Origin: an uncultured Alistipes sp.
GTDB taxonomy: Bacteria > Bacteroidota > Bacteroidia > Bacteroidales > Rikenellaceae
Length of the DNA stretch: 28,472 nucleotides
NCBI GenBank assembly: GCA_900546065.1
Contig: URBK01000027.1
Span: 1-28,472, forward strand
Reading direction: 5' to 3'
Shown piece by piece: positions 1 through 8,527 of the stretch. The position numbers were made by a program, and so were the translations under genes. How positions within the stretch are numbered: the stretch's first letter is position 1; every line of letters starts with the position of its first letter. The notes under the pieces are model-generated. The model saw nothing but the letters and a program-made list of their open reading frames with translations. It searched no databases and had not been told where the DNA came from.

Positions 1-876
1 CCGCCACTGCTCGGGTGTCAGGCGGCCGCTCTTGATGTCGGTGCCGCTAAGGCCCGTCTCGGCCACGATGAGTCGCATCATCAGCTGCACGGCCGACATC
101 TCCAGCGAGAAGAAGGCTACCGGAGCCTCGTGATCGATGGCCATGTTGCGCGCCATCGACAACACGAATGCCGTCTTTCCCATAGAGGGACGCGCCGCAA
201 TGATGATCAGATCGGAGGGCTGCCATCCCAGCGTCACGCGGTCGATGGCCATGAATCCCGACGGCACGCCGTTGAAGGCGCTCGTATTCTTGCTCGCCTG
301 CTCGATCTGCGCCAGAGCCTTGGCCAGAATATCCTTGGCATTCTGCACCGAACGCTTGACATGCCCCTCCGCGACCTTGAATATCTCGCTCTCGGCAAAA
401 CCTATCAGATCCGTCACATCCTGATCCTCGTCGTAGGAGCGGCGCTGGATCTCCGTGGCCGAGCGTATCAGCTCGCGCTGGACATATTTCTGGGCTATGA
501 TCTTGGCATGGAACTCGATGTTGGCCGCCGACCCGACCTTCTGCGTCAGCTGCGCGAGATATGCCGCTCCGCCCACCTTCTTGAGCTCCTTGCGGGCCTT
601 CAGGCGTTCGGTTACGGTATAGAGGTCTATGGGCTTGAGTTCGGCCGAGAGCGACTCGATGGCCTTGTATATGAGTCGGTGCTCCTCGGTGTAGAAGGCG
701 TCGGCCGTGATATACTCCTGCACGGCGATGATGCTGTCCTTCTCCAGCATGAGCGCTCCGAGCACCGTCTCCTCAAGCTCCACGGCCTGCGGCGGCACGA
801 CACCCGCAATCGGAGTATCGGTCATCTTATCGTAAGCGGCCCGGTTGGAGGCCGACGGAGTAAATTCCTTTGCCAT
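1..876 (-). CDS. dnaB: Replicative DNA helicase DnaB (5' part, cut by window edge)
   Basis: This is the ring helicase that unwinds DNA ahead of the replication fork. The frame is open from the ATG at 876 to base 1 and gives the first 292 residues; a full protein of this family would have about 450-520. The N-terminal DnaB domain spans roughly residues 25-130 and includes AVELEETVLGALML. A linker follows, then the RecA-like ATPase core from about residue 200. The Walker A motif ARPSMGKT lies at about 228-235 and the FFSLEMS motif at about 255-261. The gene has its own upstream promoter-like sequence (minus-strand TAATTTTG). It is transcribed in the same direction as priA and comF but is separated from comF by 100 bases. 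The identification is very secure; the C-terminus cannot be judged. Confidence 0.97.
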   Translation of the reverse strand, partial: MAKEFTPSASNRAAYDKMTDTPIAGVVPPQAVELEETVLGALMLEKDSIIAVQEYITADAFYTEEHRLIYKAIESLSAELKPIDLYTVTERLKARKELKKVGGAAYLAQLTQKVGSAANIEFHAKIIAQKYVQRELIRSATEIQRRSYDEDQDVTDLIGFAESEIFKVAEGHVKRSVQNAKDILAKALAQIEQASKNTSAFNGVPSGFMAIDRVTLGWQPSDLIIIAARPSMGKTAFVLSMARNMAIDHEAPVAFFSLEMSAVQLMMRLIVAETGLSGTDIKSGRLTPEQWR

Positions 877-900
877 AAAAAGGGTGTAATTTTCAAGTTC

Positions 901-931
901 CAAAATTACACAATTTCCGCCGAACGGCAAG
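901..931 (-). promoter_or_regulatory. Promoter of dnaB
   Basis: The minus strand reads TAATTTTG (901-908), a match to the Bacteroidetes -7 element TAnnTTTG. CTTG (928-931) lies 19 bases further upstream and resembles the -33 TTTG. The start codon at 876 is about 25 bases downstream of the -7 box. Confidence 0.6.
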
Positions 932-976
932 GTCTTTTTCCATATTTCGCGCCGCGGCTGCCGCCAGAGGCCGCCG

Positions 977-1693
977 TCACGGCTTCTCGCCCAGTCGTTT
1001 GCGCGGCACGGCCAGCGTCGCAACGCTCAGACGCACATCCCCGGCCGCAGCCATGATCGCGCTGCCACACGAAATGATCGTGGCGCCCGTGGTGAAGACA
1101 TCGTCCACCAGCAGCACATGACGCCCCGCAAGGCGGTCCGCATGCCGCACCGTGAAGATGCCCTCGACATTGCCCCAACGCCCGACGGTCGAATATCTCG
1201 TCTGACTTTGATTGTACTGCACGCGGCGCAGACATCCGCGCTCCACCTTGATGCCCAGTTCGCGGGCTATGCCTGCCGCGAGCATCTCCGACTGGTTGTA
1301 GCCACGCGCAAGCGTGCGGCGCAGGTGCAGCGGTACGGGCACCGCCACATCGACCGTATCGTACAATCCGCCCTGCTTCATGCAGGCGCCGTACCAGCGG
1401 CCGAGATTGTATGCCGTGCGCCACGCCCCGTAATATTTGAAGTTGTGCACCATCTTCCGCCAATCGCTCTCATTAACATACCAGAAGAATGCCGATGCCT
1501 GCTCGACGGGCAGCTGTCCCCAGAAGCGCTGCATCATGGCGTTGCCGCGTTCGAGCCACAGGTTCGTCAGCGGAGCCGTGATCTCGCACATCGGGCAGAC
1601 CACGCCGCCGCGGCGCGGCAACGGCTCGCCGCAGACGGGACACGTACGCGGAAATATGAGTGACGCGACATCGGCCACAATATCACTGAACAT
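977..1693 (-). CDS. comF: ComF family phosphoribosyltransferase-like protein
   Basis: This ComF/GntX-type protein belongs to a family with a type-I phosphoribosyltransferase fold, linked to competence and DNA uptake in other bacteria. Taking the ATG at 1693 it has 238 residues. A four-cysteine zinc module (CPVC at 18-21 and CPMC at 33-36) opens the protein. A helical linker follows, then the PRPP-binding loop VLLVDDVFTTGAT at about 193-205. The start codon lies inside the 3' end of priA: the priA stop is at 1683-1685, an 11-base overlap, so the two are probably translationally coupled. Upstream in-frame ATGs at 1699 and 1711 are possible but deepen the overlap. The substrate is not known for this family. 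Confidence 0.93.
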   Translation of the reverse strand: MFSDIVADVASLIFPRTCPVCGEPLPRRGGVVCPMCEITAPLTNLWLERGNAMMQRFWGQLPVEQASAFFWYVNESDWRKMVHNFKYYGAWRTAYNLGRWYGACMKQGGLYDTVDVAVPVPLHLRRTLARGYNQSEMLAAGIARELGIKVERGCLRRVQYNQSQTRYSTVGRWGNVEGIFTVRHADRLAGRHVLLVDDVFTTGATIISCGSAIMAAAGDVRLSVATLAVPRKRLGEKP

Positions 1694-3941
1694 CGACATC
1701 GATCGAAACATTTATACGCCGCAGCGCCTCCTGCGCCGACATTCCGTTCAGACATTCGCGCAGCAGCACCCGTGCCCGCGACATCGGACGCCCGCTCTCG
1801 ATCTTGAGCATGACCTGCACGATGAACATCTCGCGCACGCGGTCCACGGGCGGAGATACGGGCCCGAAGACGCGGCGGCCGAAACGTTCGCGCAAGGCGG
1901 CCGCAAGCCATACGGCACCCTCACGCAACACCTGCGCGTCACGTTCGCGCAACGTCAGGCGTATAAGCCGCGCATAGGGCGGATAACTGAACGTATGACG
2001 TTCGGCCAGCTCGCTGCGGGCCATCGCCTCGTAGTTTCCCGACGCGACCCACCCTATGACCGGATTCTCGGGCTCCGAGGTCTGTATCACGACTACGCCG
2101 CCCGTGAGGCGGCGGCCGGCACGCCCCGCAACCTGCATCATGAGCTGAAACGCCCGCTCCGAAGAGCGGAAATCGGGACTGTTCAGGAGGTTGTCGGCAT
2201 TGAGTATGCCCACAACCGACACACGGCCGAAATCGAATCCCTTTGTTATCATCTGCGTGCCGACCAGAATATCGGTACGGCCGCTCTCGAAATCCTTGAT
2301 TATGCGGTTATAGGCGCTCTCCGAGGTGGAGGTGTCACGGTCCAGACGCGCCACACGCGCCTCGGGGAAGAGCTCCGCAATACGCTCCTCGACGCGCTCC
2401 GTGCCGAAACCCATCGGTGCAGGATCGGCCGTGCCGCACTGCGGGCATGTGCGGGGCACGGCCGCCATATATCCGCAATAGTGGCACTCCATGCGCCCCG
2501 TCGACTTGTGCAGCGTGAGCGTCACGTTACAGTGCGGGCAGCGCATCGTCCACCCGCATTCGCGGCACGAGACAAAGGGAGAGAAACCGCGCCGGTTCTG
2601 GAAGAGCATCACCTGCTCACCCCGCGACAGCGCACCCTCCATGGCCCGTATGAGCTCCATGTTGAAGTGGCCGCGGCGTTCGCCCCGCTTGACCGCCCGC
2701 ATCGTATCCGAAACGACGACATCGGGCTGACGCGCCCCGCCGTAACGCTCCTCTATGACCGAATATCCGTATTTGTGCCACAGTGCGTTGGCATAGCTCT
2801 CGAGTGAGGGTGTGGCGCTGCCAAGCAACACCTTGCCCCCCGTGAGCGAAGCAAGCACCACGGCACAGTCGCGCGCGTTGTAGCGCGGCGACGTATCGCT
2901 CTGCTTGTAGCTCGCGTCGTGCTCCTCGTCCACCACTATCATGCGCAGGTGCCGCAACGGCAGGAAGAGCGCCGACCGTGTCCCCACGACCAGCTCGCCA
3001 CCCTCGCTGTGCAGCAGACGCATGTATGTCTCGGTACGGCGCAGCACCGTCAGCTTAGAGTGGTATGCCGTCACGCGGCTGCCGAAGACACGCTCCATAC
3101 GCTCCACGAGCTGCGCCGTGAAGGCTATCTCGGGCACCAGCATCAACACATCACCCCCCGCCGAGAGGGTCTCGGCCATAAGGTCCATATATATCTCGGT
3201 TTTACCCGAGCCGGTAACTCCGCGCAGCAGGTGTGTCGTCACGCCCGCGGTCCACGACGCGCGTATCTCCGCCGCCACGCGGCCCTGCGCCTCACTCAGA
3301 CGCGGCGGCGTGAAGAGGACGCGTCCGCCCCTGTCTGCGCGGCGTTCACGCTCCGTCACCTCGACATATCCCGCCTTGCGCAGCGCCGCGAGGATCGCCG
3401 CGTCGATATCGAGCAGGCGGCGCGGCACAGCCCCGTCCGTATCGCGGCCATCCTCGCCGAATGCCGCTATCGTCTCCAAGACCTCGCAGCGGCGCGGGGC
3501 GCGGCGCCGTATGCGGTCACACTCCGCCGCAAGCGCTGCAGCGTCGCGCCACGCCCCGGACAGGGCGACATACTGCTCCGTACGCGGACGGAACACCTCG
3601 GCCGAGAACTCCTCCTCCGACGCGCCGCGCGGCTTGGCCAGCGACGGCAGCGCCATACGCATAACCTCGCCCAGAGTACACATATAGTAGTCGGCAACCC
3701 ACTCCCAGAACCGCATCTGCGGCTCATCCAGCAGAGGCACGTCATAGAGACGCGCCCCGACGCTCTTGATACGCTTGAAGGCGGGGCGCTCCGCATGCAG
3801 ACGCCATACGATGCCCGTATAGATATACCGCTGCCCGAACTGCACCGCCACGGCATCGCCGCAGTGCAGCTCCACGCCCTCGGGCACGGCAAACGAATAT
3901 GTCGGCTGTGCCAGAGGAAGTACTATATCGGCATACATCAT
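1683..3941 (-). CDS. priA: Primosomal replication restart helicase PriA
   Basis: PriA recognises stalled or repaired forks, unwinds the lagging arm 3'-5' and reloads the replicative helicase. The 752-residue length is normal. The N-terminal DNA-binding domain occupies about 1-110. Walker A GVTGSGKT is at 241-248 and the DEEH box at 338-341. A cysteine-rich zinc-binding insertion (CRECGW, CPHC, CHYCG, CPQCG) lies at about 459-502, and helicase motifs continue with GTQMITKGFDF and QVAGRAGR. The start is MM at 3941/3938, and the second Met is equally plausible. The gene is transcribed divergently from the radical SAM gene and its stop overlaps comF. A minus-strand TACCTTTG lies about 30 bases upstream. 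Confidence 0.97.
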   Translation of the reverse strand: MMYADIVLPLAQPTYSFAVPEGVELHCGDAVAVQFGQRYIYTGIVWRLHAERPAFKRIKSVGARLYDVPLLDEPQMRFWEWVADYYMCTLGEVMRMALPSLAKPRGASEEEFSAEVFRPRTEQYVALSGAWRDAAALAAECDRIRRRAPRRCEVLETIAAFGEDGRDTDGAVPRRLLDIDAAILAALRKAGYVEVTERERRADRGGRVLFTPPRLSEAQGRVAAEIRASWTAGVTTHLLRGVTGSGKTEIYMDLMAETLSAGGDVLMLVPEIAFTAQLVERMERVFGSRVTAYHSKLTVLRRTETYMRLLHSEGGELVVGTRSALFLPLRHLRMIVVDEEHDASYKQSDTSPRYNARDCAVVLASLTGGKVLLGSATPSLESYANALWHKYGYSVIEERYGGARQPDVVVSDTMRAVKRGERRGHFNMELIRAMEGALSRGEQVMLFQNRRGFSPFVSCRECGWTMRCPHCNVTLTLHKSTGRMECHYCGYMAAVPRTCPQCGTADPAPMGFGTERVEERIAELFPEARVARLDRDTSTSESAYNRIIKDFESGRTDILVGTQMITKGFDFGRVSVVGILNADNLLNSPDFRSSERAFQLMMQVAGRAGRRLTGGVVVIQTSEPENPVIGWVASGNYEAMARSELAERHTFSYPPYARLIRLTLRERDAQVLREGAVWLAAALRERFGRRVFGPVSPPVDRVREMFIVQVMLKIESGRPMSRARVLLRECLNGMSAQEALRRINVSIDVDVQ

Positions 3942-3969
3942 ATACAGGCTCTACGGATGATCTTTCTAT

Positions 3970-3977
3970 CAAAGGTA
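3970..3977 (-). promoter_or_regulatory. -7 promoter element of priA-comF
   Basis: The minus strand reads TACCTTTG, an exact TAnnTTTG box, 28 bases upstream of the priA ATG. The matching -33 box is weak. Confidence 0.55.
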
Positions 3978-4032
3978 CGTATTTATTCCGTATATTTTCA
4001 CTCCGCGAGGCGCGTTTTAGAGATTGTTTCGC

Positions 4033-4040
4033 TAAATTTG
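4033..4040 (+). promoter_or_regulatory. -7 promoter element of the radical SAM gene
   Basis: TAAATTTG matches TAnnTTTG and lies 56 bases upstream of the ATG at 4097. No good TTTG is seen at the expected -33 distance, so this is a tentative call. The 155-base gap between priA and this gene holds only the two divergent promoters. Confidence 0.4.
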
Positions 4041-4096
4041 TGGTGGCGGCAGGATTCACTCTGCGCCGCACAATCAACCTACACCGACAGCACACA

Positions 4097-5113
4097 ATGT
4101 ATCCGTGGGGCGATAACCGCAGATTCAACAGCTATGCCGCCTACTTCAGGCGCACGTTCGGACACCGCATACAGAAGGTGGCCGTAAACGCCGGCTTCAC
4201 ATGCCCCAACCGCGACGGCACCGTCGGCCGCGGCGGCTGCACCTTCTGCGACAACGCCGCATTCACACCGTCATACTGTACCCCCGCAAAGAGCGTCACG
4301 CAGCAGATCGACGAGGGCATCGAGTTTCACCGCCGCCGATACCGCACGGCAGGGAGTTTTCTGGTCTATTTCCAGTCCTTCTCCAACACCTATGCCCCGC
4401 TCGCGGATCTGCGCCGCCTCTATGACGAGGCGCTCGCACACCCCGACGTGGCGGGCATCGTCATCGGCACACGCCCCGACTGCGTCGACGAGGCAAAGCT
4501 CGACTACTTCGCCTCCTTGGCCCGCGACCGATACGTGGCCATAGAGTACGGCGTGGAGTCCACCTCCGACGCCACGCTGCGACGCATAAACCGCGGCCAC
4601 GACTTCGCCACGGCGCGCCGTGCCATCCGCATGACGGCCGAGCGCGGAATACATACCGGCGCGCACTTCATTCTCGGCTTGCCCGGCGAGCCGAGCCGGA
4701 TGCTCATCGACCGCACGGACGAGATAAACGGCCTGCCCCTGACGACCGTAAAGTTCCACCAGCTGCAGCTCTTCCGCGGCACGCCGCTTGCCGCCGAATA
4801 TGACGCCGCGCCCGAGCGGTTCCGGTTCTGGAGCGTCGAGGAGTACATCGACCTCTTCATCGAGATTCTCCGCCGCCTGCGCCCCGACATCGTCGTCGAA
4901 CGCTTCGCCGGCGAAGCCCCGCCCCGTTTCCACCACACCGAAGGCTGGGGACTCATACGCAACGAAACACTACTCTCGATGCTCGATAGCCGACTCGAAG
5001 AGCTCGACGTGCGGCAAGGCGATATGTATCACCCCCGCGCGGCCGCAAACGGTGTCCCGCAAAGCGACATCAACGGCCGCGGAGTGACAAATTTCAACGC
5101 AAGTGAAAAATAA
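4097..5113 (+). CDS. Radical SAM protein, YhcC/TIGR01212 family
   Basis: This is a radical SAM enzyme of 338 residues if the ATG at 4097 is used (MYPWGDNRRF). The open frame extends upstream to 3899, but the earlier residues lie in the divergent promoter region. The [4Fe-4S] cluster cysteines are C36, C48 and C51 (CPNRDGTVGRGGCTFC, spacing C-x11-C-x2-C), in the Elp3/YhcC-like arrangement. The TIM-barrel core continues through GTRPDCVD, EYGVES and HFILGLPGE. The reaction of this family is not established. It stands alone on the plus strand, followed by the YitT-like gene with its own promoter. Confidence 0.93.
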   Translation: MYPWGDNRRFNSYAAYFRRTFGHRIQKVAVNAGFTCPNRDGTVGRGGCTFCDNAAFTPSYCTPAKSVTQQIDEGIEFHRRRYRTAGSFLVYFQSFSNTYAPLADLRRLYDEALAHPDVAGIVIGTRPDCVDEAKLDYFASLARDRYVAIEYGVESTSDATLRRINRGHDFATARRAIRMTAERGIHTGAHFILGLPGEPSRMLIDRTDEINGLPLTTVKFHQLQLFRGTPLAAEYDAAPERFRFWSVEEYIDLFIEILRRLRPDIVVERFAGEAPPRFHHTEGWGLIRNETLLSMLDSRLEELDVRQGDMYHPRAAANGVPQSDINGRGVTNFNASEK

Positions 5114-5114
5114 A

Positions 5115-5146
5115 TTTGCCAAAAAGCGCACCTTATATTATATTTG
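5115..5146 (+). promoter_or_regulatory. Promoter of the YitT-like gene
   Basis: TTTG (5115-5118) and TATATTTG (5139-5146) are separated by 20 bases, an almost ideal Bacteroidetes promoter. The ATG at 5226 leaves a 5' leader of about 70 bases. Confidence 0.8.
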
Positions 5147-5225
5147 CTGCCAATTTTAGAGGATTAGAGAGGAAATCAATAGCTAAAAGCCGCTCCGCGG
5201 TTACAATGTATAAGTAAACTTAACA

Positions 5226-6134
5226 ATGAAAATCACACTCGACACGATTCTGAGATCAGTAAAGGAGTACTTCATGATGGCAATCGGCATGTTGCTCTAC
5301 TCGTTCGGATGGGTTGCCTGCATCATCCCCGCAGGCGGTATGGGCGGCGGCGCCACAGGTCTCTCGATGCTGCTCAACCACATGGTCCCCGCAATCTCGA
5401 TCGGACAGTTCGTATTCATCGTCAACGTCATACTGCTCATCATCGCAGGCTTCATCGTCGGATGGAATTTCGGCATCAAAACCATATACTGCATCATAAT
5501 CCTATCCATCACGATGGACATGTGGGGCATGGTGCTGCCTGAAAACATCCTCGAGATATATACCCAGAACATCGACTCGCACAACATCCTGCTCGTCATC
5601 CTCGGCGCCATCATCGCCGGTATCGGCGTGGCGATATGCTTCGCGCAGGGCGGATCCACCGGCGGTACCGATATCGTCGCAATGATCATAAACAAGTACC
5701 GCACCGTCAGCTACGGACGCATAGTCATCGCCGGTGACTTCGTCATCATCGGCTGCTCGCTCTTCTTCGCCTCGGATCTGGCTTCGGGTATCGCTACCGT
5801 CATATACGGTTACATCATGGTCGCCGTATATGGATACACGGTAGACATGATCCAGTCGGGAAGCCAGCAGTCGAGCCAGATAATGATCATAAGCAACGAC
5901 TACGAGAAGATAGCAACCGCCATCAACAACGAAGCCCACCGCGGCGTCACCCTTATCGACGGCATGGGTTGGTACACCCAGCACAGCTGCAAGATCGTCA
6001 TGGTCGTATGCCGCAAGCGCGACGCCTCGATGATCCTCAAGATAGCCAAGCGCGTCGACCAGAACGCCTTCATCACCATGGGTTCGGTCATGGGCGTCTA
6101 CGGAAAGGGATTCGACGCCCTGAGCAAGATCTGA
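5226..6134 (+). CDS. YitT/DUF2179 family inner-membrane protein
   Basis: This is a 302-residue integral membrane protein. Five or six hydrophobic helices occupy roughly residues 15-200, starting with MMAIGMLLYSFGWVACIIPAGG and including glycine-rich GGMGGGATGLSML and QGGSTGGTDIVA. The soluble C-terminal DUF2179 domain (about 210-290) contains GVTLIDGMGWYT and SVMGVYGKGFD. This is the standard architecture of the YitT family, which is widespread and proposed to be a transporter, but its substrate is unknown. The gene has a strong promoter and ends at a bidirectional terminator shared with pth, so it is monocistronic. Confidence 0.92.
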   Translation: MKITLDTILRSVKEYFMMAIGMLLYSFGWVACIIPAGGMGGGATGLSMLLNHMVPAISIGQFVFIVNVILLIIAGFIVGWNFGIKTIYCIIILSITMDMWGMVLPENILEIYTQNIDSHNILLVILGAIIAGIGVAICFAQGGSTGGTDIVAMIINKYRTVSYGRIVIAGDFVIIGCSLFFASDLASGIATVIYGYIMVAVYGYTVDMIQSGSQQSSQIMIISNDYEKIATAINNEAHRGVTLIDGMGWYTQHSCKIVMVVCRKRDASMILKIAKRVDQNAFITMGSVMGVYGKGFDALSKI

Positions 6135-6150
6135 CAATAAAGATACTGCC

Positions 6151-6192
6151 AAACAGCGAGGGCGGAACCGTCGGGTTCCGCCCTCGCTGTTT
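6151..6192. terminator. Bidirectional terminator between the YitT-like gene and pth
   Basis: A perfect 19-base stem (6151-6169 with 6174-6192) surrounds a GTCG loop. The A-run on one side and T-run on the other let it serve both convergent genes. Confidence 0.9.
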
Positions 6193-6211
6193 ACAGTTTA
6201 TACAACTCGTT

Positions 6212-6775
6212 CTACTTCTTGTTGAAGGCGTTCATCGTAAGGTCGGGGCCTACGGCCACGAACGACAACGCCGCATCCGAGAAAAGCTTCAGCCGTTCGG
6301 GCATTGCGGCACGCTCCTCGTCGGTCCAATGGCCCAGAACGTAATCGACCTGCCCGCCGCGGGCGAAGTTGCCCCCGATACCGAAACGCATGCGGGCCCA
6401 ATCCTCGCGCCCCAGAAGCTCGGCAATGTTTTTCAATCCGTTGTGTCCACCCGCGCTGCCCTTCTTGCGCATACGCAGCTCGCCGAACGGCAGCGCTATG
6501 TCGTCCGATATGACCAACAGGTTCTCGATCGGGATATTCTCCTGCTCCAGCCAATAGCGCACGGCCTTGCCCGAGAGGTTCATGTAGGTCGACGGCTTGA
6601 GCAGTATCACCGTGCGGCCGCGGTAACGCAGCGTCGCCGTGGAGCCGTAACGCCCCGCCGTAAAAGAGACGTTGGATGCCTCGGCCAAGGCATCCAACAC
6701 TCTGAATCCGATGTTGTGGCGGGTATCGGCATACTCGGCGCCGATATTTCCCAACCCTACAATCAGATATTTCAT
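6212..6775 (-). CDS. pth: Peptidyl-tRNA hydrolase
   Basis: Pth releases tRNA from prematurely dropped peptidyl-tRNAs in the cytoplasm. The 187-residue length is typical. The N-terminal LIVGLGN carries N10. RHNIGF carries the catalytic H20. YMNLSG carries N66. SDDIALPFG carries the conserved Asp (91/92), and GHNGLKN carries N112. It lies 24 bases downstream of rplY and is transcribed with it, a common pairing in Bacteroidetes that puts two translation functions together. It ends convergently with the YitT-like gene at the shared terminator. Confidence 0.97.
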   Translation of the reverse strand: MKYLIVGLGNIGAEYADTRHNIGFRVLDALAEASNVSFTAGRYGSTATLRYRGRTVILLKPSTYMNLSGKAVRYWLEQENIPIENLLVISDDIALPFGELRMRKKGSAGGHNGLKNIAELLGREDWARMRFGIGGNFARGGQVDYVLGHWTDEERAAMPERLKLFSDAALSFVAVGPDLTMNAFNKK

Positions 6776-6799
6776 CCGCTCGTCGGATTATGCGCCAGA

Positions 6800-7360
6800 T
6801 TACTGCTGGCTGCGCGTTGCACGCGTTACACGTACTGCGCAGACGGCCGTCGTGGCGGGCGTAACGAAACTTACACCGTCGATCTTCAGGTCGCCGACGA
6901 AGATCGTCTGGCCTACCTTCAACGGAGTAACGTCTACGACAACCTCATCGGGCAGCTTGTCCAGAAGAGCCTTTACGGTGAGCTTGCGGGCCGACAGAGC
7001 CAGCTTACCACCGATCTTGACGCCCTCTGCGGTACCGCTCAGACGTACCGGAACGGCTATGGCTACGGGCTTGCCCTCCTGTACACGGTAGAAGTCGATG
7101 TGAAGGATCTGCTCGCGTACGGGGTGGAACTGAACCTCACGCATTACGGCCTTCTCGATCTTGCCGTCGATGTCAAGCTCGACGATATACGAATTGGGAG
7201 TGTAGATCAGAGGCTTTACCTCCTTTGCGTCTACGGTGAATGCGATCTCCTCGCCACCGCCGTAGATCATGCAGGGTACCAGACCCTCGCGACGGAACGC
7301 CTTAGCGGCCTTCTTGCCAAACTCGGCACGCTTCACTGCTTTGAGCTGAAGTGTTTTCAT
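6800..7360 (-). CDS. rplY: 50S ribosomal protein L25 / general stress protein Ctc
   Basis: This is the long (CTC) form of bL25, which binds 5S rRNA in the large subunit. It has 186 residues. The N-terminal L25 domain (about 1-90) includes AVKRAEFGKKAAKAFRREG, and a C-terminal beta domain (about 95-186) includes PVRLSGTAEGVKIGGKL and VDVTPLKVGQTI. It is the first gene of the rplY-pth operon and has a well-formed promoter upstream. The 230-base gap above it contains that promoter and no other gene I can support. Confidence 0.96.
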   Translation of the reverse strand: MKTLQLKAVKRAEFGKKAAKAFRREGLVPCMIYGGGEEIAFTVDAKEVKPLIYTPNSYIVELDIDGKIEKAVMREVQFHPVREQILHIDFYRVQEGKPVAIAVPVRLSGTAEGVKIGGKLALSARKLTVKALLDKLPDEVVVDVTPLKVGQTIFVGDLKIDGVSFVTPATTAVCAVRVTRATRSQQ

Positions 7361-7464
7361 CTTTCAAATGTAATTTAATGTTATTACCTGCGGCATTACT
7401 CAAGGAGCCTCCACCGTCGATTCATCCGCGGCCCGGCCTCTCCCATCATGCCTGAAATCGGGGA

Positions 7465-7495
7465 CAAAGATATGCCTTAATATCCAAATATCAAA
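7465..7495 (-). promoter_or_regulatory. Promoter of rplY-pth
   Basis: On the minus strand TTTG (7492-7495) and TATCTTTG (7465-7472) are separated by 19 bases, matching both elements of the Bacteroidetes consensus. The leader to the ATG at 7360 is about 100 bases. Confidence 0.8.
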
Positions 7496-7594
7496 ATTTT
7501 CCATCTCCATAATGGGGATACCGGGATCGTGCAAACCGTATTAAAACGACCCGGACACTACATCACCACCCTCCGGAATCTCCCCACACGACAG

Positions 7595-8371
7595 CTACCG
7601 CTCCGCCACGACTCCTTTCGCGGCCAACGCCTCAGCCACGGCCTGCGCGCTGAAGACGGGATTGGCAAGTACCGGTACACCCAGCGCTCGGGATACGCTT
7701 TCGCTTACGTATGCCATGGAGCCTTGTGTGAATATCACCACATCGGCATCCGACGCCTCGGCCGAGATACGCTCGGCAAGCAGCCGTTTGAACTCTTCCT
7801 CCTCCATGCCGAAACCGCCGTCGATCACGACCTCGCGCACCTCTATACGCCGTCCCGCCTCACGTGCCGCACGCTCCAGCGTACGGCGTGTAGGAGCTAT
7901 CGAACAAGGAAATGTAGCCGCGACGGCTATCGTATGGCCGCGGCGCACGGCCTCACGGCACATGGCGTCGTTCACCATCACCACCGGCACCCCGACAAGG
8001 CGTGCAGCATCCTGCATGGCATAGGCAACATCCTCCACCGTCGAGCATATACTCAGCACGGCGTCGGCGCCATCCTCCACCGCACGCATGTATGTCCCGG
8101 CTATGAGGGCCGCAGCATGGGGCGTCAAGTAATCCTCGGCACGGATCTCGTTGAAGGCATCAGGCACCTCATATACCATAAGTTCGACATTCCGGCCCAC
8201 ACTCTCGCGCAGCGCCCGCTCGACGTCGGCCTTGAGTTCGGGCGTGGTGACCGTATATACCAGCGCCACACGCGGTGCCGGCATCTCCGTCTGCGCCGCA
8301 GACGGCACCGGCATGAAGGTTTCCGCCGCAAAGGCGAACAACGTCGCCGCCATAATCCTCAACCGTTTCAT
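7595..8371 (-). CDS. Exported Asp/Glu racemase-like protein
   Basis: This 258-residue protein carries a probable signal peptide (MKRLRIMAATLFAFAAETF...SAAQ, cleavage near residue 27). A mature domain resembling the aspartate/glutamate/hydantoin racemase superfamily follows, with the strand VALVYTVTTPELK, the ICSTVEDV loop with C109, and GHTIAVAATFPCSIAP. In two-cysteine racemases the second acid/base cysteine lies in a C-terminal loop; here the corresponding stretch seems to be IFTQGSMAYV (about 213-222), with no cysteine. Racemase activity is therefore doubtful. A one-base chemistry or a binding role is possible. It is monocistronic as far as can be seen, just beyond the terminator of the barrel-protein gene. 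Confidence 0.75.
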   Translation of the reverse strand: MKRLRIMAATLFAFAAETFMPVPSAAQTEMPAPRVALVYTVTTPELKADVERALRESVGRNVELMVYEVPDAFNEIRAEDYLTPHAAALIAGTYMRAVEDGADAVLSICSTVEDVAYAMQDAARLVGVPVVMVNDAMCREAVRRGHTIAVAATFPCSIAPTRRTLERAAREAGRRIEVREVVIDGGFGMEEEEFKRLLAERISAEASDADVVIFTQGSMAYVSESVSRALGVPVLANPVFSAQAVAEALAAKGVVAER

Positions 8372-8401
8372 ATAGATCTCGTTTGTTTATATGTATCCCG
8401 C

Positions 8402-8444
8402 AAAAAAAACGGAAGGGCGGACACTTGTCATGTCCGTCCTTCCG
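8402..8444 (-). terminator. Terminator of the outer-membrane protein gene
   Basis: On the minus strand a 14-base stem (8431-8444 with 8410-8423, one G-T pair) is followed by eight T residues. It lies between the barrel-protein gene and the racemase-like gene. Confidence 0.88.
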
Positions 8445-8527
8445 CACTCATCCGACATCGGACGCCATACATCTCGGACGTCCGCCGTCCGCATTCATAC
8501 CGCAAGCAGCTGCGGCGGCAGGACGCG

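Noticed and set aside
5969..7378. Long plus-strand open frame of 469 codons opposite pth and rplY
   Set aside because: It runs antisense through two clearly identified genes and a terminator. High GC in coding strands produces such open shadows. The same holds for the long plus-strand frames at 7529-9442, 9304-10350, 1437-2807 and 2919-4187.
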